From Metaphire vulgaris (Eukaryota > Annelida > Clitellata > Crassiclitellata > Megascolecidae), in contig CM030832.1 in the NCBI GenBank assembly GCA_018105865.1, positions 26,489,101 through 26,553,100 of the forward strand: a stretch of DNA of 64,000 bases, in the 5' to 3' direction. The position numbers and the translations under genes were made by a program. The notes beneath the pieces were generated by a model, which was not told the origin of the DNA, made no database searches, and saw nothing but the letters and a program-made list of their open reading frames with translations. Shown in pieces: positions 1-15,000 of this stretch (positions are counted from its first letter, which is position 1; every line of letters begins with the position of its first letter).

Positions 1-95
1 GTCTCGTCCACAACTTAACATTGTCTACGTCTTGATCTGCTGAATTCTGGCATCGTGCTTAGAATTGTGTTCTTGTATTTTTGTAACTCTTGTAG

Positions 96-270
96 AAATC
101 CTATCCCGGATTACTACAGTATTACGCTTGAAATCTATCGAGACCGCACAACCGCTGCCAAAGAAATCGTCTGTGATTCGAAAGATCCAAAGAAGCTGCC
201 ATGTCCACGGCTGTTGAAAGATGGTGAAACATTTCTGCACAGGACCTTAAATGATGCATGTCAACAAATG
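96..270 (+). CDS. Gene A, first visible exon (ectodomain start)
   Basis: Acceptor ...TTTTTGTAACTCTTGTAG before 96, donor ATG|GTAAGT after 270. It is entered with two bases of a codon outside the window and leaves in phase 0. It reads [12 protein letters not shown] then [13 protein letters not shown] and ends in ACQQM. This parallels gene B exon 46551-46729 ([10 protein letters not shown] ... [11 protein letters not shown]), which also leaves in phase 0. Confidence 0.7.
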
Positions 271-3002
271 GTAAGTCAGGCCAATTGTCCCTGATGCGAT
301 TTATTTATTTCAAGACAATTTCTATAGCGCCATGCACTAGGCTAAGGCCTATGACAAGGGTGCTGCACACGCAGTCAACCATATCCTAAACTAAAAAGGT
401 ACGTCTTTAGTTATCTCAGGAACAGTCCAGCAGAGTTGGCCTCAGTCACAGCGGTCGGCAAGGCATTCCAAAGCAATGGGTTCTCGCGTGAGAAGGACCT
501 GTCTCCCAAGTTGTCCCAACTTTGGGGTCTGTGAAGGAGGCGGGACAAGCAGTAGGACACGATGGCCGGAGCGAAGTGCCAACCTTCGTGCGTTCGAAGT
601 TGATCTTAGGACTAGCTCAGCCAGGTACTGTGGACAGTGCGGGTCCTTCAACGCTCAGAAGGTGAGCCAACAGCGCTCATGGATAATGTGCTCCCGAGCT
701 CAAAGCCAGTTCAACTGGTCACGCAGTAGGGGGGTCACATGGACTCCCCAGGGGCTGCTGAAGATGACCCGAGCAGCTGTATTGAGCACGGATTGCAGAC
801 GATTCAGCTTTCCATTGGGGAGACCCAGCATCATGCTGTTGCAATAGTCCAGCCTGGGCAGGACAAGGGCGTGCACAAGGCGCACTGCCCTGCTGATCGG
901 AAGATGCCGGCGGACTGATCTAATCCTCCGTAGGTGGTAGTAGCAGCCGCGGACAACATTACTGATATGTTCCTCGAACGACAATGATTGTCTCTTGTTT
1001 TTAGTCAAAATTGCGATTGAATCATTTTATAATTGAACTGTTATGCAGGTTCTCATATTTCACTTTCACACAATTAACTGATCCTCTGTCCATCTATTGT
1101 TTCCTATTTTTTCAGATGTTAGAGCTGATGAACCTTGGTGATTAAAGTGATAGTTCTAGTGTCAGTTATGTAGTCTTGTGATTGTTTATTTTTGGCTCTG
1201 ATTTTCTCTCAAATCTTGGCACATTAGTTCTTTTGAAGAACTTTACAATGGTTTCCTTTGGTGGTTTACAATTATATTATCATTGCTATTTAGCTTTTTG
1301 GACATTTTCACTTGCTGTTCATAAGAATTTAATTGTGCCAGTGAATGTTTCTCCACCTGGCTCATATCTGATCTAATTATCAACTTCTATAGCTCCACTT
1401 CATAATGTATAAAAGCATCGGCTGATGGCACACCAGATCACAATTGCTTATTAACCCCTTACCTGGGCATCACGGATATATCCGTCCATTTTACATTGAG
1501 TTACAGTTAAATACACGGTTAAGGGGTTAATCAAGTAAAAGCCAGGATATTGGACCAGACAACCAGATGGACGGTCTATGGTGCATGATAAGCCAAGTGA
1601 AAAAGACGGGCATTTAATATTGTTCTGAAATCTGATTGAATTTGCAGTGAAAATGTGCTTAGGCAATTAGTTCTGGAACCCAGGGCAGAAACCGTGAAGT
1701 GGGTTTCAAGAATTGAAATCCATCTGTTCTAGAATGAGAGAGTGAAAGAGTCATTGTTTTAGAGGAAACTATGGTGTCATTCATAGCCAAGCAACTGGTA
1801 AAAGACTGGTAAAATCATTAATATTAACAGTTCCTAAAGAATGGCAAATTATTAAAAAGACAGTGATAAAAAACAGCTACAATGAATTTCTGGATCAATT
1901 GCTTGAATGAGGGATAACAGCTAGAACAGAGATACCACCAGTGATACAATGGATGGTCCTTCCTGAAACAAGAGATGAGGCAGAAAAGATGCTGAAGAAA
2001 ATGAAATCACTGGGCAATTGAAAGTTGTAACAGAGATGCTTGAGGCTAATGATGGTAAAAGTATCAAATAGATGGTAAAGGTGATGTTAATTCATTAGTG
2101 AAATTAAACATTGGAACAATGGCAATTTGGTAAAGTATACGGTATTTGTGTTCTTTACGTAGCAGAGATGATGACAATGGCGTCAATTCAGGTGAAATGT
2201 GCAAACAGATGCAAGCATTAGAAATGCAGAGGAAGTTTATGAAATATTTGTAAATCTATTTGTCAAGACCGCCTTCACCCAACTGCAACTGAAAATATGA
2301 ATAAATCGTTGTTGAATTGGCATCTGCACAGGGCATCTGGCATAATGAGAACACAATGCAAAGTCAATGATGATGGTGGTGTGAGAAGCTATTCGATATA
2401 GGACAGTGAAACACTGGTATTGAGACTGATTGAGGCTGAAGGAAAATTAAGCTGAACAGAAATTATGATGATATTAAAGCTCATTTGTGATAATGGAGAT
2501 TATCTGGAAAAATAATAAGATAACCAACAAGACTAAAGTAAAATTATTCCAAATCTTGCATATTAAGCATTATTTTATATGCATGCAAGACTTGGACTTT
2601 AAACTAGAAAAATGGTCATACACTCCACACATTTGAAGTGAAGTGCTATAGAAGCATCCTAAGAATCAAATGGTTTGACAAGATCAACAACAAAAATGTA
2701 AAACAAAGAATGAGCATAAGAAAAGACATCATCATCCAAACAGTCATTGAAAGGAAATTTGGACTATTTTACCATATCAGCAGAATGAATGACGAAAGGC
2801 TGATAAAAAGAATCATGATCAGAGTAATGGAAGGCGAAAACTACAGAGGAAGACCACGAAAATAATGGATAGACAATACTAAAGAATGGTGCAACATGGA
2901 CATAATATATGAAGCTTACAAAGCCACACAAGACAGAGACGAATGGAGGAGGAGTCAAACTCAAATTGCAATAGACACCAACGGGTATTGCACTCACGGA
3001 GA

Positions 3003-3048
<46 letters not shown>

Positions 3049-6000
3049 GTGATAGACGATATGATGAAGAGAATAGTCATTGGCAACTATTTAGATCTAG
3101 GAAATAGCTCTGAGAAAGACGATAGTACGGAAGCAATAAGAAGAAACAGCCTGAGTTGGTTCGAATCTAGTGCATGAAAGAGTTTGCTGATTTAGTAAAT
3201 GTTAGTGATTTTGCTTTTAATTTGCAGTTTGTTTGATATGTTGATTAAGTTGTGGGTTTGGTGATGATGTTGTGAAGCAGTTAAAATCCAAATACTAAAA
3301 TAATTTTTGTTATTTTTATTCAGAAGTTTTGCTATTTTATTCAGAATATGTTGTCAATTTTAAAATTATTTTTGCCTTTAAGTTCATTTTGTGATGGGTA
3401 TCTCCTAATTGTGCTTTGTGTTAAGTTTTGATAAACCTTGAATTTCTTGATAACTGGTGTAGAATTGACACAAGTGCATAATCGTTGGGGGGGATGCCAC
3501 CATCTCCATTTATTGATGAGTCCTGAATTTCCATTACCGATACTTTTCCCTTGAGTACCATATCTCAATTTGTGATCATTATTTGGTTCTACAAGTTTCC
3601 TATTTTCTTTTGTCTACTTTTTAGGTTTTGATTTTGTACTGATTGATAGGACTGCTTTTGGAAGAATTAAAGAAGGGGGCTTTAAGGAAATTGATTTTAT
3701 TAAAGTCATTTGATTTTATCTTCTTCCTTTTATCTTGGCGGGATATCACTTGTAATCTATATTTTGGGATTTTCAATCATAATGTTTGGTTTGTACTTTG
3801 AAGTGATATCTGTAACGAGACATGTGATAAGTGTGCATAGGAATAGTGAAGTGTTGTGGAGCAAAGTTTTGGAAATTAAGTTGAGATTGCAGCATTGTTA
3901 CATCACAATCTTAGCTAAAATATGTTCTTCTTATTGTCACCAGAGTGTCACAGATTGAAAATTAGTTTCCAATTTGCACAAAAATTAGCTATTTTTTGCA
4001 TAACTGATTGTGACTCTTGGGCATTAAATGGAGCTTGATATTGACATCATATTGTCTCTGTAATGTCTCACTGTGCTCTTACTGAGAAGTGCTACTATAA
4101 TAGATAGCTTACATAGCAGTTGAAACAATAGCACTTACTGGTAAAAACTACAGCAGGTGGTTGGTCACTATATGTTAAGTGCTGTAGACTGTGCAGTGCT
4201 ACCAATATGCTATAAGAATTGACGGTTGTAGTAATGATTGCCTACCATTGCCAGCAATATTCATTGGCAGAATGCTAATTATTTTGCTGTGTGTAATATA
4301 AGCGATCAATATGATTTTGGTCAAATGCTAGTTGTCAGTTCTGCCGATGGAAACTGACCATTTTCTTTGTTTGCCATCATCTGTACAGTATGATGGAAAT
4401 TCATCTGACAGAGCTGGTCTTGAAAATCAAGGTAATAAGTTTTACATTTGAGAAATAGTCCCCTGCAGATTTCAGTGATGATGTCGGCTGCAGTTTTTTT
4501 GCACTCACTTCTCAGAGACATCGTAATCGAGTGAGGCTGCTTTATCTCGCATCTTCTTCATGACCTTTTGAAAGAAATCTCTAGTCACAATTCATTATTG
4601 ATTTTACTTAGCAGGTGAAGATGAAAATATATTTGGGAGCATTTTTACAGCATTGTGATTTGAAGCGGTTGTTTTTGGAATAATATAATAAATGCACTTC
4701 ACCTATTTGTGTTTGTATTCCTCATTGAAATTTCAGTATTTGTTAGACTTTTTACTTAGAAACTGACAGCAATATCAGAAATGATAGAACTGTAATTTAA
4801 AAATTGTTATTTGCACAAGTTTCCGTGAAGATGCAGTTACCTAAAGGAATATGTTAATGAAAAGTTTGTTATTGATTTGTTGATTTGTTGACAAAGATTA
4901 TGTGTTATGTTATATTGCTCTATTGCTAAAACCAGTAAATGTTTTATTAGAAATGAAGACAGAAAATATGGACAATTCCAAGTCCTTAATGTACAATTAA
5001 TTTCAGATCATAATAAATGTATACACTTTTGCAGTGCATGATCTTTAAAAGAACAATGGGTGAGTCAGTCAGACTGTTGCCGTCCAAGTGTCTTTCCATT
5101 CACTTGAGTGTTGGACAGCTGAGAGCTTAGATGCTTTGTCCTCACCAGCATCCTTGTCCTGGCCTCCACCAGATCGAATATTGATTATATTAATTCATAA
5201 TGTCCTCATAAACATTAATGGCACATAATGATTTGCTAAGGCAGAAAATGTCTATTGCATACAAAGGTAAGTTTCCTGTCTTGCCTGTCAATAAATTACC
5301 TTTGGCAATATGGCCGCCTCATTTGGAGTGAATTCGCGATAGCTTTATTTCTCTGGGTAATGCTGTTCTAACATGACAGAGGAATGACTTTGCATTATTA
5401 CATTGCTAAGTTCTTGTTTGTCCTGCATGCTTCTTTTTGCTCCTCCTGTCACTTGACATGAATCCAAACCACTGCACAGAGTTTTGTTGAGACTGTAATT
5501 TGTTAGGTTTCGCATTCTACGACACACGCACACACACTGTTCAAAATTTATTCAGAAATTTATGAGACAAGACTTGGACATCAGGTGGACGGTGTTTAGA
5601 TTCTGCTGCCAGATGTTGGTTGTTTAAATGGAGCAGGAAGTCCTGAATAGTAGAAGAAATGACAGCATAACAAAGGAGCATTTCGTGACATTATGGAAAA
5701 GAAATTGCAGTTGCAATAAGTGCTCATGCTGTGTTGCCATGGTGACTGTTGCAGATGAATATCTTCGTATGTCTGTGGAATAAGCTTGAATATTTCTAAG
5801 TAGAGCAAGAAACATTTTTATTAAATTTTTTCACTTTGCTGCAATATTGTTTAAATGTGATTGAAGTGTTTCCTTGATTTGAGTGTTGAAGTGAAGTGGG
5901 AGCAGATTAGGCCTAAATGCACTCAGGGGCGGCGCTGGGTTTTGTTGGATGGGTGGGTCTAATGTAATCTACACAAGACCAGGCTCAGTCTACCTCTCCC

Positions 6001-9000
6001 CATAACCCCCACCCCAAATCATAATTTCTCTGCAGATTTGCACGATTTGCTCTGGTGTCCTTGCCCGAGACTGGGTGGGTCTGCCGGACCCGTGGACCAA
6101 CCCTCCTAGCGCGCCCCTGGTAGGCTATAGATATGCAAAAATTCAGAGGAGTGATGAAACGAATTAAAACAACATATTCTTGTGTCCCCATCTTTGTTGT
6201 GTCAAGCCTTCGAAATGCCACGAAAAATAATTAGCCATTTGAAACAACACTATACAAAGTCTTTCAGAAATCTGTTCTCTGTCAAATGTCTAAAAAAAAT
6301 CAATCGAGAGATAAGATGGCGCTTAAGAGAGCTGGTTTCTTGTATTACAGGTTTTATAGACCATAAAAATATTATAAAATTGATACCATGTTTAAAATTG
6401 GAAAATGCAAGGACTAGTGCTACAGTAGGCTATAGATATGCAAAAATTCAGAAGAGTGATGAAACGAATTAAAATGACATATTCTTGTGTCCCCATCTTT
6501 GTTGTGTCAAACCGTACTAGAATTGTCAATATATTCTGTCTCAATTTTTTTCTAGAGCTTTCTAATTGCCAGGAAAAATAATGAGCCATTTGAAACTACA
6601 CTATACAAAGTCTTTCAGAAATCTATTGTCTGTCAAATGTCTAAAAAATCAATTGAGAGATAAGATGGCGCTTAAGAGAGCTGGTTTCTTGTATTACAGG
6701 TTTTATAGACCACAAAAATATTATAAAATTGATACCCTGTTTGAAATTGGACAAAGCAAGGACTAGTGCTACAGTAGGCTATAGATATGCAAAAATTCAG
6801 AAGAGTGATGAAACAAATTAAAACCACATATTCTTGTGTCCCCATCTTTGTTGTGTCAGACCGTACTAGAATTGTCAATATATTCTGTCTCAATTTTTTT
6901 TAAAGCATTCGAAATGCCACGAAAAATAATGAACCATTTGAAACAACACTATGCAAAGTCTTTCAGAAATCTATTGTCTGTCAAATGTCTAAAAAATCAA
7001 TTGAGAGATAAGATGGCGCTTAAGAGATCTGGTTTCTTGTATTACAGGTTTTATAGACCACACAAATATTATAAAATTGATACCCTGTTTGAAATTGGAC
7101 AAAGCAAGGACTAGTGCTACAGTAGGCTACAGGGGCGGCGCTGGGTTTTGTTGGATGTGTGGATCTAATGTAATCTACACAACCAGGACCAGGCTCAGAC
7201 TATCCCTCCCCATCACCCCCACCCCAAATCATAATTTCTCTGCAGATTTGCACGATTTGCTCTGGTGTCCCTGCCCGAGACTGGGTGGGTCCAGACCCGC
7301 GGACCCACACCCCCCTAGCGCCGCCCCTGAATGCACTGTCATTTTATGTAAAAATTGCTCGCTTTGAATCAATTGCATCCAGAGCATTTCTAACAATGTC
7401 TTTGATTAACTTGTCATTAAAATGCTGTCAAATTTTGAAACTAAATTTTTTACTATTGAGTCTAAGGAAGGCCAAAACTTACTGATTATATATATATATA
7501 TATATATACATACATACATACATACATATGCATATATACAATTATGCATATATATAATGTCAGCCAGTTGGTTGAACATGAGGCCAGGCTATCATGTAAT
7601 AGCAGTAGGTAATAGGAGATAACACAATAGTAATAACAATAATAGGTAAGATAATGATAGGTAATATAATAATAGGTAGGATAAAATAGGTAATAGGAGT
7701 TAAAATTCAAATTGTCTGAGTTGGGTGTAATGTGTAAACAAGTTCTGAATGAGACTTTGAAGTGAGAACGTTTCTATGTTGTGTCTATGAGTCTTTCGGT
7801 TTCTCAATGTGATGTATCAGTCATTTGATTGCTCAGTTGCTTTTATGAGGAGCACCCAAAAGGAGCAAAAAGAGCTTGTTTCTCTTAATCTGTTGTTATT
7901 GTTGTTGTTGTTGTTCTTATGACGATGTTTGCTGATATTTGAGTGTGATTTATCCAGAAGCTAGACATCGTCAGATGAGCGATGTTGCCCCAGAGGAACA
8001 CTGCGTTACTTAAGGCAGATGCTGTTTAAACCACCTTGTTACTCATTTATGTGATTGAGTCAATTTAATAAGTAACTTTAGTAAATAAAAATAGACAGGT
8101 TTGGCAATGCGGTTGGTGTGTGTGTGTGCTTGATGATGGTTTCTTTGCCCTCTTCAGGTTCTTTGCCTAATTATGACAAAATGTGTGTTGGAGCAGACTT
8201 ACAAGGACTTTAAAGTAATTGCTATTAATTACCGGTAATCGAAAACTTTTAAACCCAACAATTACTCCTCTGACAAGAGCTCTGACATTGCTTTAACCTT
8301 TGTTATTGCACTTTACAGTTCTGCTGCAGAAAGAATTGTTGCGTGAAGAGAGGAGATACTTTCAATAGTCAAAGGTGACTTTGTCATCTAGTTGGCTGAT
8401 TAAACCTGATCGTAGTGTAATTGAAAGACGTGTGTAAGAGAAATCTGGTGTCGTGCCATGGTTTGTGAACTCTCGTGTTACTGTCACCATTATTGTGCAT
8501 ATCCAGCATTGAAATTACCCATCATGTTGTACAAATTGCTAGTTGGATGCTGCCTATTAAATCTCTGTCTCCTGGTTTACTGCATTATGCCGGCCTAGTT
8601 GAGTGCATGCTGATATCAAGAGTAATTTCGAATAGCTGGATGGAAAGCAATGCTCGGATGTTCAGTCATTTTAAAGTTTTTAAAGGATACCGCTACAGTT
8701 GCTGATAAAAAATCAAGGCTTTATCTGAATTCTTAAGAATTTATCTTAATATTTGGTGAACTACTTTCTGGTAGAAGGAGTCTGGGTCTTCCAGACACAA
8801 TGTCACAGTATGACAGTGTGCATGTCACAAATACATTTGTCACAAACCTAATATACATTGTTTAGTTATGACTTCAACATAGCATTACTGTCAACAATAA
8901 CTTGAATTTGCCATTCTTAAGATTTGAGTGTTGCTGATCATTACTATTCACAGAATGTCTACTGGTAATTATCAGTGAATTTTCAAAAAGTGATAGTGTC

Positions 9001-12000
9001 AAACTGTGTGAGGCTGTTTCCTCAGAAGTTGCCAATGGCTGTTCTCTTTATCATTTCTTCATTATCACAATTGACTTTCATTATCATCATCATATCTGTT
9101 CAGCTTAATTTTCTTTCAGCCTCAATCAGTCTCAATACCAGTGTTTCACTGTCCTATATCGAATAGCTTCTCACACCACCATCATCATTGACTTTGCATT
9201 GTGTTCTCATTATGCCAGATGCCCTGTGCAGAAGTCAATTCAGCAACGATTTGTTCATATTTTCAGTTGCAGTTGGGTGAAGGCAGTCTTGACAAATAGA
9301 TTTACAAATATTTCGTAAACTTTCTCTGCATTTCTTGTGCGTGCATCTATTTGCACATTTCACCTGAATTGACACCATTGTCATCATCTCTGCTACGTAA
9401 AGAACACAAATACCGTATACTTTACCATCTATCTTTTCTTTCTTTAATTTCATCATTGAATAACTTCACTTTAGTTTTGATTTCCGTTGGCTTTTCAGCT
9501 TCATCTCGTTTGTTGTTTTCTTTGGACCCCTAATATCTGCCATTAATACAATGGCGTTTGAATGTAACAGTTGCAGGCAGTAGCATCATTTCACACTTTT
9601 CTTGGGGGTGAGATAATTTTTTGGCAAATTTTGGGCAAATGTTGTGATTTTTTTTCACATTTCACATTTATTTATTTATTTAACGCATTATGCATTATTT
9701 CTTCATTTCCTTGGGGTTCACGGCTCCCACCTCCCCCAAATGACGCCTCTGGTTTTAGGGAATTTTGCTGCCTCATTACATCAAGCACAGTGAATAGGGG
9801 ACTTGAAACAATGCCTCCCTGTAATCCCATTATGAGCACCTAAGTTCATTGTCAATCTCTTCCTCGTCCTCTTCTTCTTCCCTCAATGACCACCTTGCAA
9901 TTTATCTCTTTGGAAGTCAGTCCACTGTCTTCCTTATCAGAAGTTGATTCTATGGCCTCTACAATTCTTGTCATGCAACTATCATTTCCAAATGAAATTG
10001 AAATTCCACTTAGTCATGTCATCCTGTCCTTGATGACCTTCTCGCACAATATATTTTCTGTCGTGCAGTGTTCCAACTATCTAATCACTCAGTACAAACC
10101 ACAATCTGATGATCTGCTTTTCCCTTTGAAAACTGCTCAATTGATTTTCTAATCCTCTGAGACTTTCCATTCGTTGATGTATTTGTTGCATAAGTCAGTC
10201 AGTCATTTGCTACCTTTACCTTTATTAGTCTCAAGCATCTCTGTTGCAAAATTGAGTTGCTTGGCCATTTCACCTTCTTCAGCATCTTTTCTGCCTCATA
10301 CCTTGTTATGAGTAATCTTCCTGTCTCTTGACTTTCCATTGTCCTGATCATCACATGTTATGATCATTGTTTTTGGCTCCACATAGATTTTGGGCTTCAG
10401 TTCATTCGATTGATTTCCTAAGTCGTCTTTTGAGGTGGTAGCCTATGACCAGTGCTGACCTGACAGGCATGAGGTTCAGGGTTCAAACTCGGGCATTGAC
10501 GGGTCTTGACCTATTTGACTCAGGCACTTGCTTAGTGGAAGGAAAGACATCCCGAGGGAAAGGCTGGCAACCACCCCTTCCGTCAATGCCAGGAAATATC
10601 GAATGCATTAACCCTATGGATGCATTGCTATTTCAAGATAGACTACCGGTAAACACCTAAGAATAAGCAACTACTCTTTACTAATGGTACTTTCAAGAGT
10701 GCTATATAAATCCACACAATTTTACTTATTTGCTTCTGTTCTCTTGAGGGTGTTGATGCTATGCACAACATTTATGTGTAAGTCTTTACTTGTGTTGGGA
10801 GTTGGTATGTGATATTTTAGAATACTTGTTATCTCAGGAATTATTCAGAATTCTGTTTAACTTCAGGACTTCAACAGTGTTTTTGTATTAGCAAACTGAG
10901 CGCTTGTTTCACAATTAGGCAGATGCTAACGTGTTGATTCTTATTGGGTATTTTGTCCTCATGAAGGTTTATTTTGGTTTCCAACTTTTTCCCTAGCCTT
11001 TTTCATATTGGTGCTGCTGAATGGGGCAGTGAGTAAGTAGAGGGTGTTAAACAAATTTCTGAGAATCATTTGCTGAAAATTTGAGCATTTTATACTATGG
11101 AAAAATGATATTTTATGTAAAAATTGGACGATAGTCTTTTCTAAAGCTAATTAATCGGTACAGATGCCTTATCTTTGAGACACAAGTCACTCAAGTTATA
11201 AAGTGTTTTCCAACTGATGTGTCATGCAGTTGATTCCTAATTTTTAAAAAAATTCTATGATAATTAATGTCATGTCTTTCGAAATTTGTATGTATCAAAA
11301 TTATTTTTGAAGTATGCTTTTGTTTAACTGTGTGCTTTTCCTTTCAATGCTACCGTCTTCTGTTCTCAGGCAAAGGTATGGGCAGCAGCCTTCGTCATTG
11401 TAATTACCAGTTGGGGATTTAGTCATTCCATTCTCTGTATAGCAGTCTTAGTATTTGAGATCGGATTGCCTGCAGTAGTTGCATGCAAAGTCATATACAG
11501 TAAGAGTTGTTTGTTGCTATTCGGATCTGAGTGCATTTTGAATGCATACTATTTACTGTTTGTTTAGACTGTTGTGCATTTTGAGCATATTTGAAATGTT
11601 CTTTCTGTTCTGGATGAGAATTGATGCTCTAATGTATTTGTGAAATTCTTAATGTTAAAAAATTATTGCTGCTTAACCAATAAGATAGGTTTTGATACTT
11701 GAAGTTGTCCCATTTTTGAGCAAAAATTGTGTGTGAAAAGTACTAATTCCTAGCAGAAGCAATATTTTAGCAACAATGCTTTTGGGAATATAGGTGAAAA
11801 CAATGGTTAACATCAAATCTGTGTGAATGGTTTGTGTTCTTTTAGAATTTTAGAAGATTTGTGTCCTTTGTGTTGACTTTTTCTGTTCTTTTAGTAATCG
11901 TAATAATTACCATAGGATGAAAGAAATTCCCTTGTGCTCTTTAATTCACCTTTATCTTTGTCATGTTTTTGTCTTGAAGTCACTTATTTTCAGCCTAAGT

Positions 12001-15000
12001 CATGAATCCAGTGCTGAGGAATCTCTCAAATGAAGAAGTGACATCGGCTGTATCTATACTAATATTATCTTATTTATTTCTTGTCACTCCGTTTCACAAT
12101 TGCCAACCGTCACAAACAGCTTATATCATGTCTGTTTTCTGGCGATGATCACACGTTGACTCCAATGTTTTCTGGCCTAGTGCTTAGTCTGTGCAGTTTT
12201 TCTTTTCTCCAATTCTAATGTTCACTTGTTTTTGTAATTTCCTTTAATTGAAAGAGAAACCACTCCTTGTTGTCGTCTATTTCATTCTGTCATAATAGTT
12301 TTCTGCCTCCCTCACTCGTAGCTCAGTGCTGTAGGCTTTCTTTAAAACCGAGTGATGCTTCAGACTGTGTAGAGCTGTTTGATTCCACACTTGGAGAACA
12401 AGTGTTCTTGCTTGAGCGCTCAGCTAATCAGATCAGTTGGCCAGATGCATACTTGGTGGAAAGGAACGCTCAGCTGAAGAGAAGGGGTCCATTTGCTTCC
12501 TAATTGGATGAAGCAAATGATATGTGAAAGTGGCAACACTAATTATTCGTGTTTTTTTATCTCTTCCTGTTGCTTCTTATTGTATTCCTCATGTCCACTG
12601 CATACCTGTGTTGATGCTTGTAATCTCTGTAATATTATTAGCACATCATGATTAATCTTGAACAATCATTTCTTAGAACATGCATTGTGGTTCTTGTGCA
12701 TTGCATTGTTTTCGTAGCATGGAGTGCATTGTGCATATGTGTAGGTGCATGTATTGAGATAGAATCTGCATTGTGCGATGTGCATGTTGAATGATTGGCA
12801 TCTTGATGCATTGGTTCATGCACTTTGTGTTATTAAGGAGCTTTTCAATTGAATTCAGTGCCAGCGATTTTATTCCTAACCCGACTGGTGATTCTCATCT
12901 AAGCCAACGTGCTGCTGATTGTGTTGCACTAAAATTCCCATCTAAACAAAATCCTCACAAACCATTTGTACAGTGTTTTGTATTTTCAGAAGTTGTCAGT
13001 TTTTGAACTGCCATGATTATGATGAAATGAATGAAGGAAGGAGGAAAAGACACTGACAAATCAAAGTCAGACAACTTGCTAATTTTGTATTTTCTCCTTC
13101 TTAGGATTTCAGCTTTTTTTGTCTGCTTTGGCATTCATTTGAGTGCATTTAAGAGTGGCCAAATTTAACTGAAAGAATTTTTAACAATCTTTCAAGTTTT
13201 TTTACAGATTTACACATAATGCAATTTGAGAACTAAAGAAATGAGAAAACATGTCACAGCCTTTCATAAAATAACTTACAAGAAATATGATGTTAAGTTT
13301 GTAAGAAGTCATTCTGAGTCAAGAGAAGCATTAGAGAAGAGTACAACAACTTACCTGAATTAGCTAAAAAATATGACAGGATCTAAAAACTCAAAAGAGG
13401 AGTTTGAAAGATTGGAAATTCATTCTTTTATGTTGTTAGACAGTTTCTACTATGTAGAGTCGCAGGGTGGATGTGCGTGTGTTGGGATTAGTTCACATGT
13501 TTTCAATTTCTAAATTTCTAAATTCAAATTTAATATTTTATAGAATTGTAGAGAAGTTTTATGCAGAGTAGATATCACTTGTCATGCTTCTGCTTTGCAC
13601 TTTCATGTTTGATTTTATTATCACTAAACTTCATCTAAACTGGCATATATAAATTCATTTTCCAGCTCATGCTAATACCGATACTTTCTCTGTCTTAGTT
13701 TTCAAGCAAGAATTATTATGCCATTTTACAACTTCATTTTGAAAATTTTTGCCTGTCTTGCTGCTTCATATACATTAACTGTGGCACGGAGATTCTTGGC
13801 ATTACTTTGCTGTCATTATTTTTAAATGAATGCTTTATTTGTTAATTAATATTTTGTTAAATTCTGCTCTATGCATGGTAACACCTACGGTTATTATGGC
13901 TTTCTATGCCATATATTACTGACTGGACGATGAACCCAAATTGGGCGAAGAAGGAAGCATTAGGAGGGAGCGAGAGGGTGATAAGTGAAAATCTGGGATA
14001 GGCTGTTTGACATAAATTACATTATTTTTTGCTTGACAGTGTTTTCAGCCCTGCCAGATAGAAAACTGTTTGAAGTTCTTTAGGAATTTTTTGCATTTTG
14101 ACACAGTTACTCAGATTTCTGATTGAGAATGCATGTGGGAATAAAGAGAACGAAAGCTGCTGCTCGTAATTGCAGACGGGCCTGTTCACAATTCATAAGC
14201 TTTGTTATTTATGAACTATTTTCTTTAATCCACTCTTCTGAAACTTTGAAAAAATATAATGCTGAGTTCACACAACAGTTGCCAGTCACATTCAGTGATT
14301 ACAAATGGAATAACGTCATTGGAATTCTTGTCATCAGCCACATTTATTCATAGATCTCCCTCCTGAATGCAGCACAGGCGGTCATAATGACAAATGTGCA
14401 AACTGAAGTGGATCTACTGTATGTCTTAGAAAAACATTAAGAAATGCATTTAATGAACAGCAACTACTGTATACAGGGACGTTAGCATCATCAGCACAAG
14501 GCAGCAGTTTTATCATTTTTGGAAGAGAAGCAGATAATAATTCTTTTGGTGCCAAGTACACATTTTAGCATTTCTTTTAAGTTGCTTTCTTATGAATAAA
14601 TCATCCTGAATCATCATCATCATCCTCTTCCATTGAAGTCCAATATGTGTCAATCAAGATTTATTGTTAATGATGTTAAAAGCCTTTGACAAGTCAATGA
14701 ACAGTTTATTTGCCCAATTCATGTTTTTAGATAAGCAAATGATCTTTTGTTATAAGGCCATACTTTTGTCTTGGGATTTCTTAACCCATATTGATTGGGA
14801 CATTCATTTTGTTGTTGTTATTATTATTAAAATAATTGGTTAGACAAGTATGCATATAATTTCAGTGGCATCTGAAGAATTTTTCGTCAGGGGGTGCAGA
14901 TTTTCTCCAAGTAAAAGTTTTCTCTTTGAAATCCTTCACAGGTAAAGAAAAAGGTCGTTGATGCCCAATTTCACCCTAAAATACCTTGACAAGCAAAAAA

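Noticed and set aside
6182..7114. Repeated ORFs ([20 protein letters not shown]...) as a gene family
   Set aside because: They recur because a 348-bp non-coding unit is tandemly repeated. The frames differ between copies and no start or splice context supports coding.
11370..11499. Spliceable hydrophobic ORF ([16 protein letters not shown]...) with good acceptor and donor, phase 0 in and 1 out
   Set aside because: It fits after exon 96-270 by itself, but it breaks phase with exon 18888, and gene B has no equivalent at this point. At best it is a rare alternative exon.
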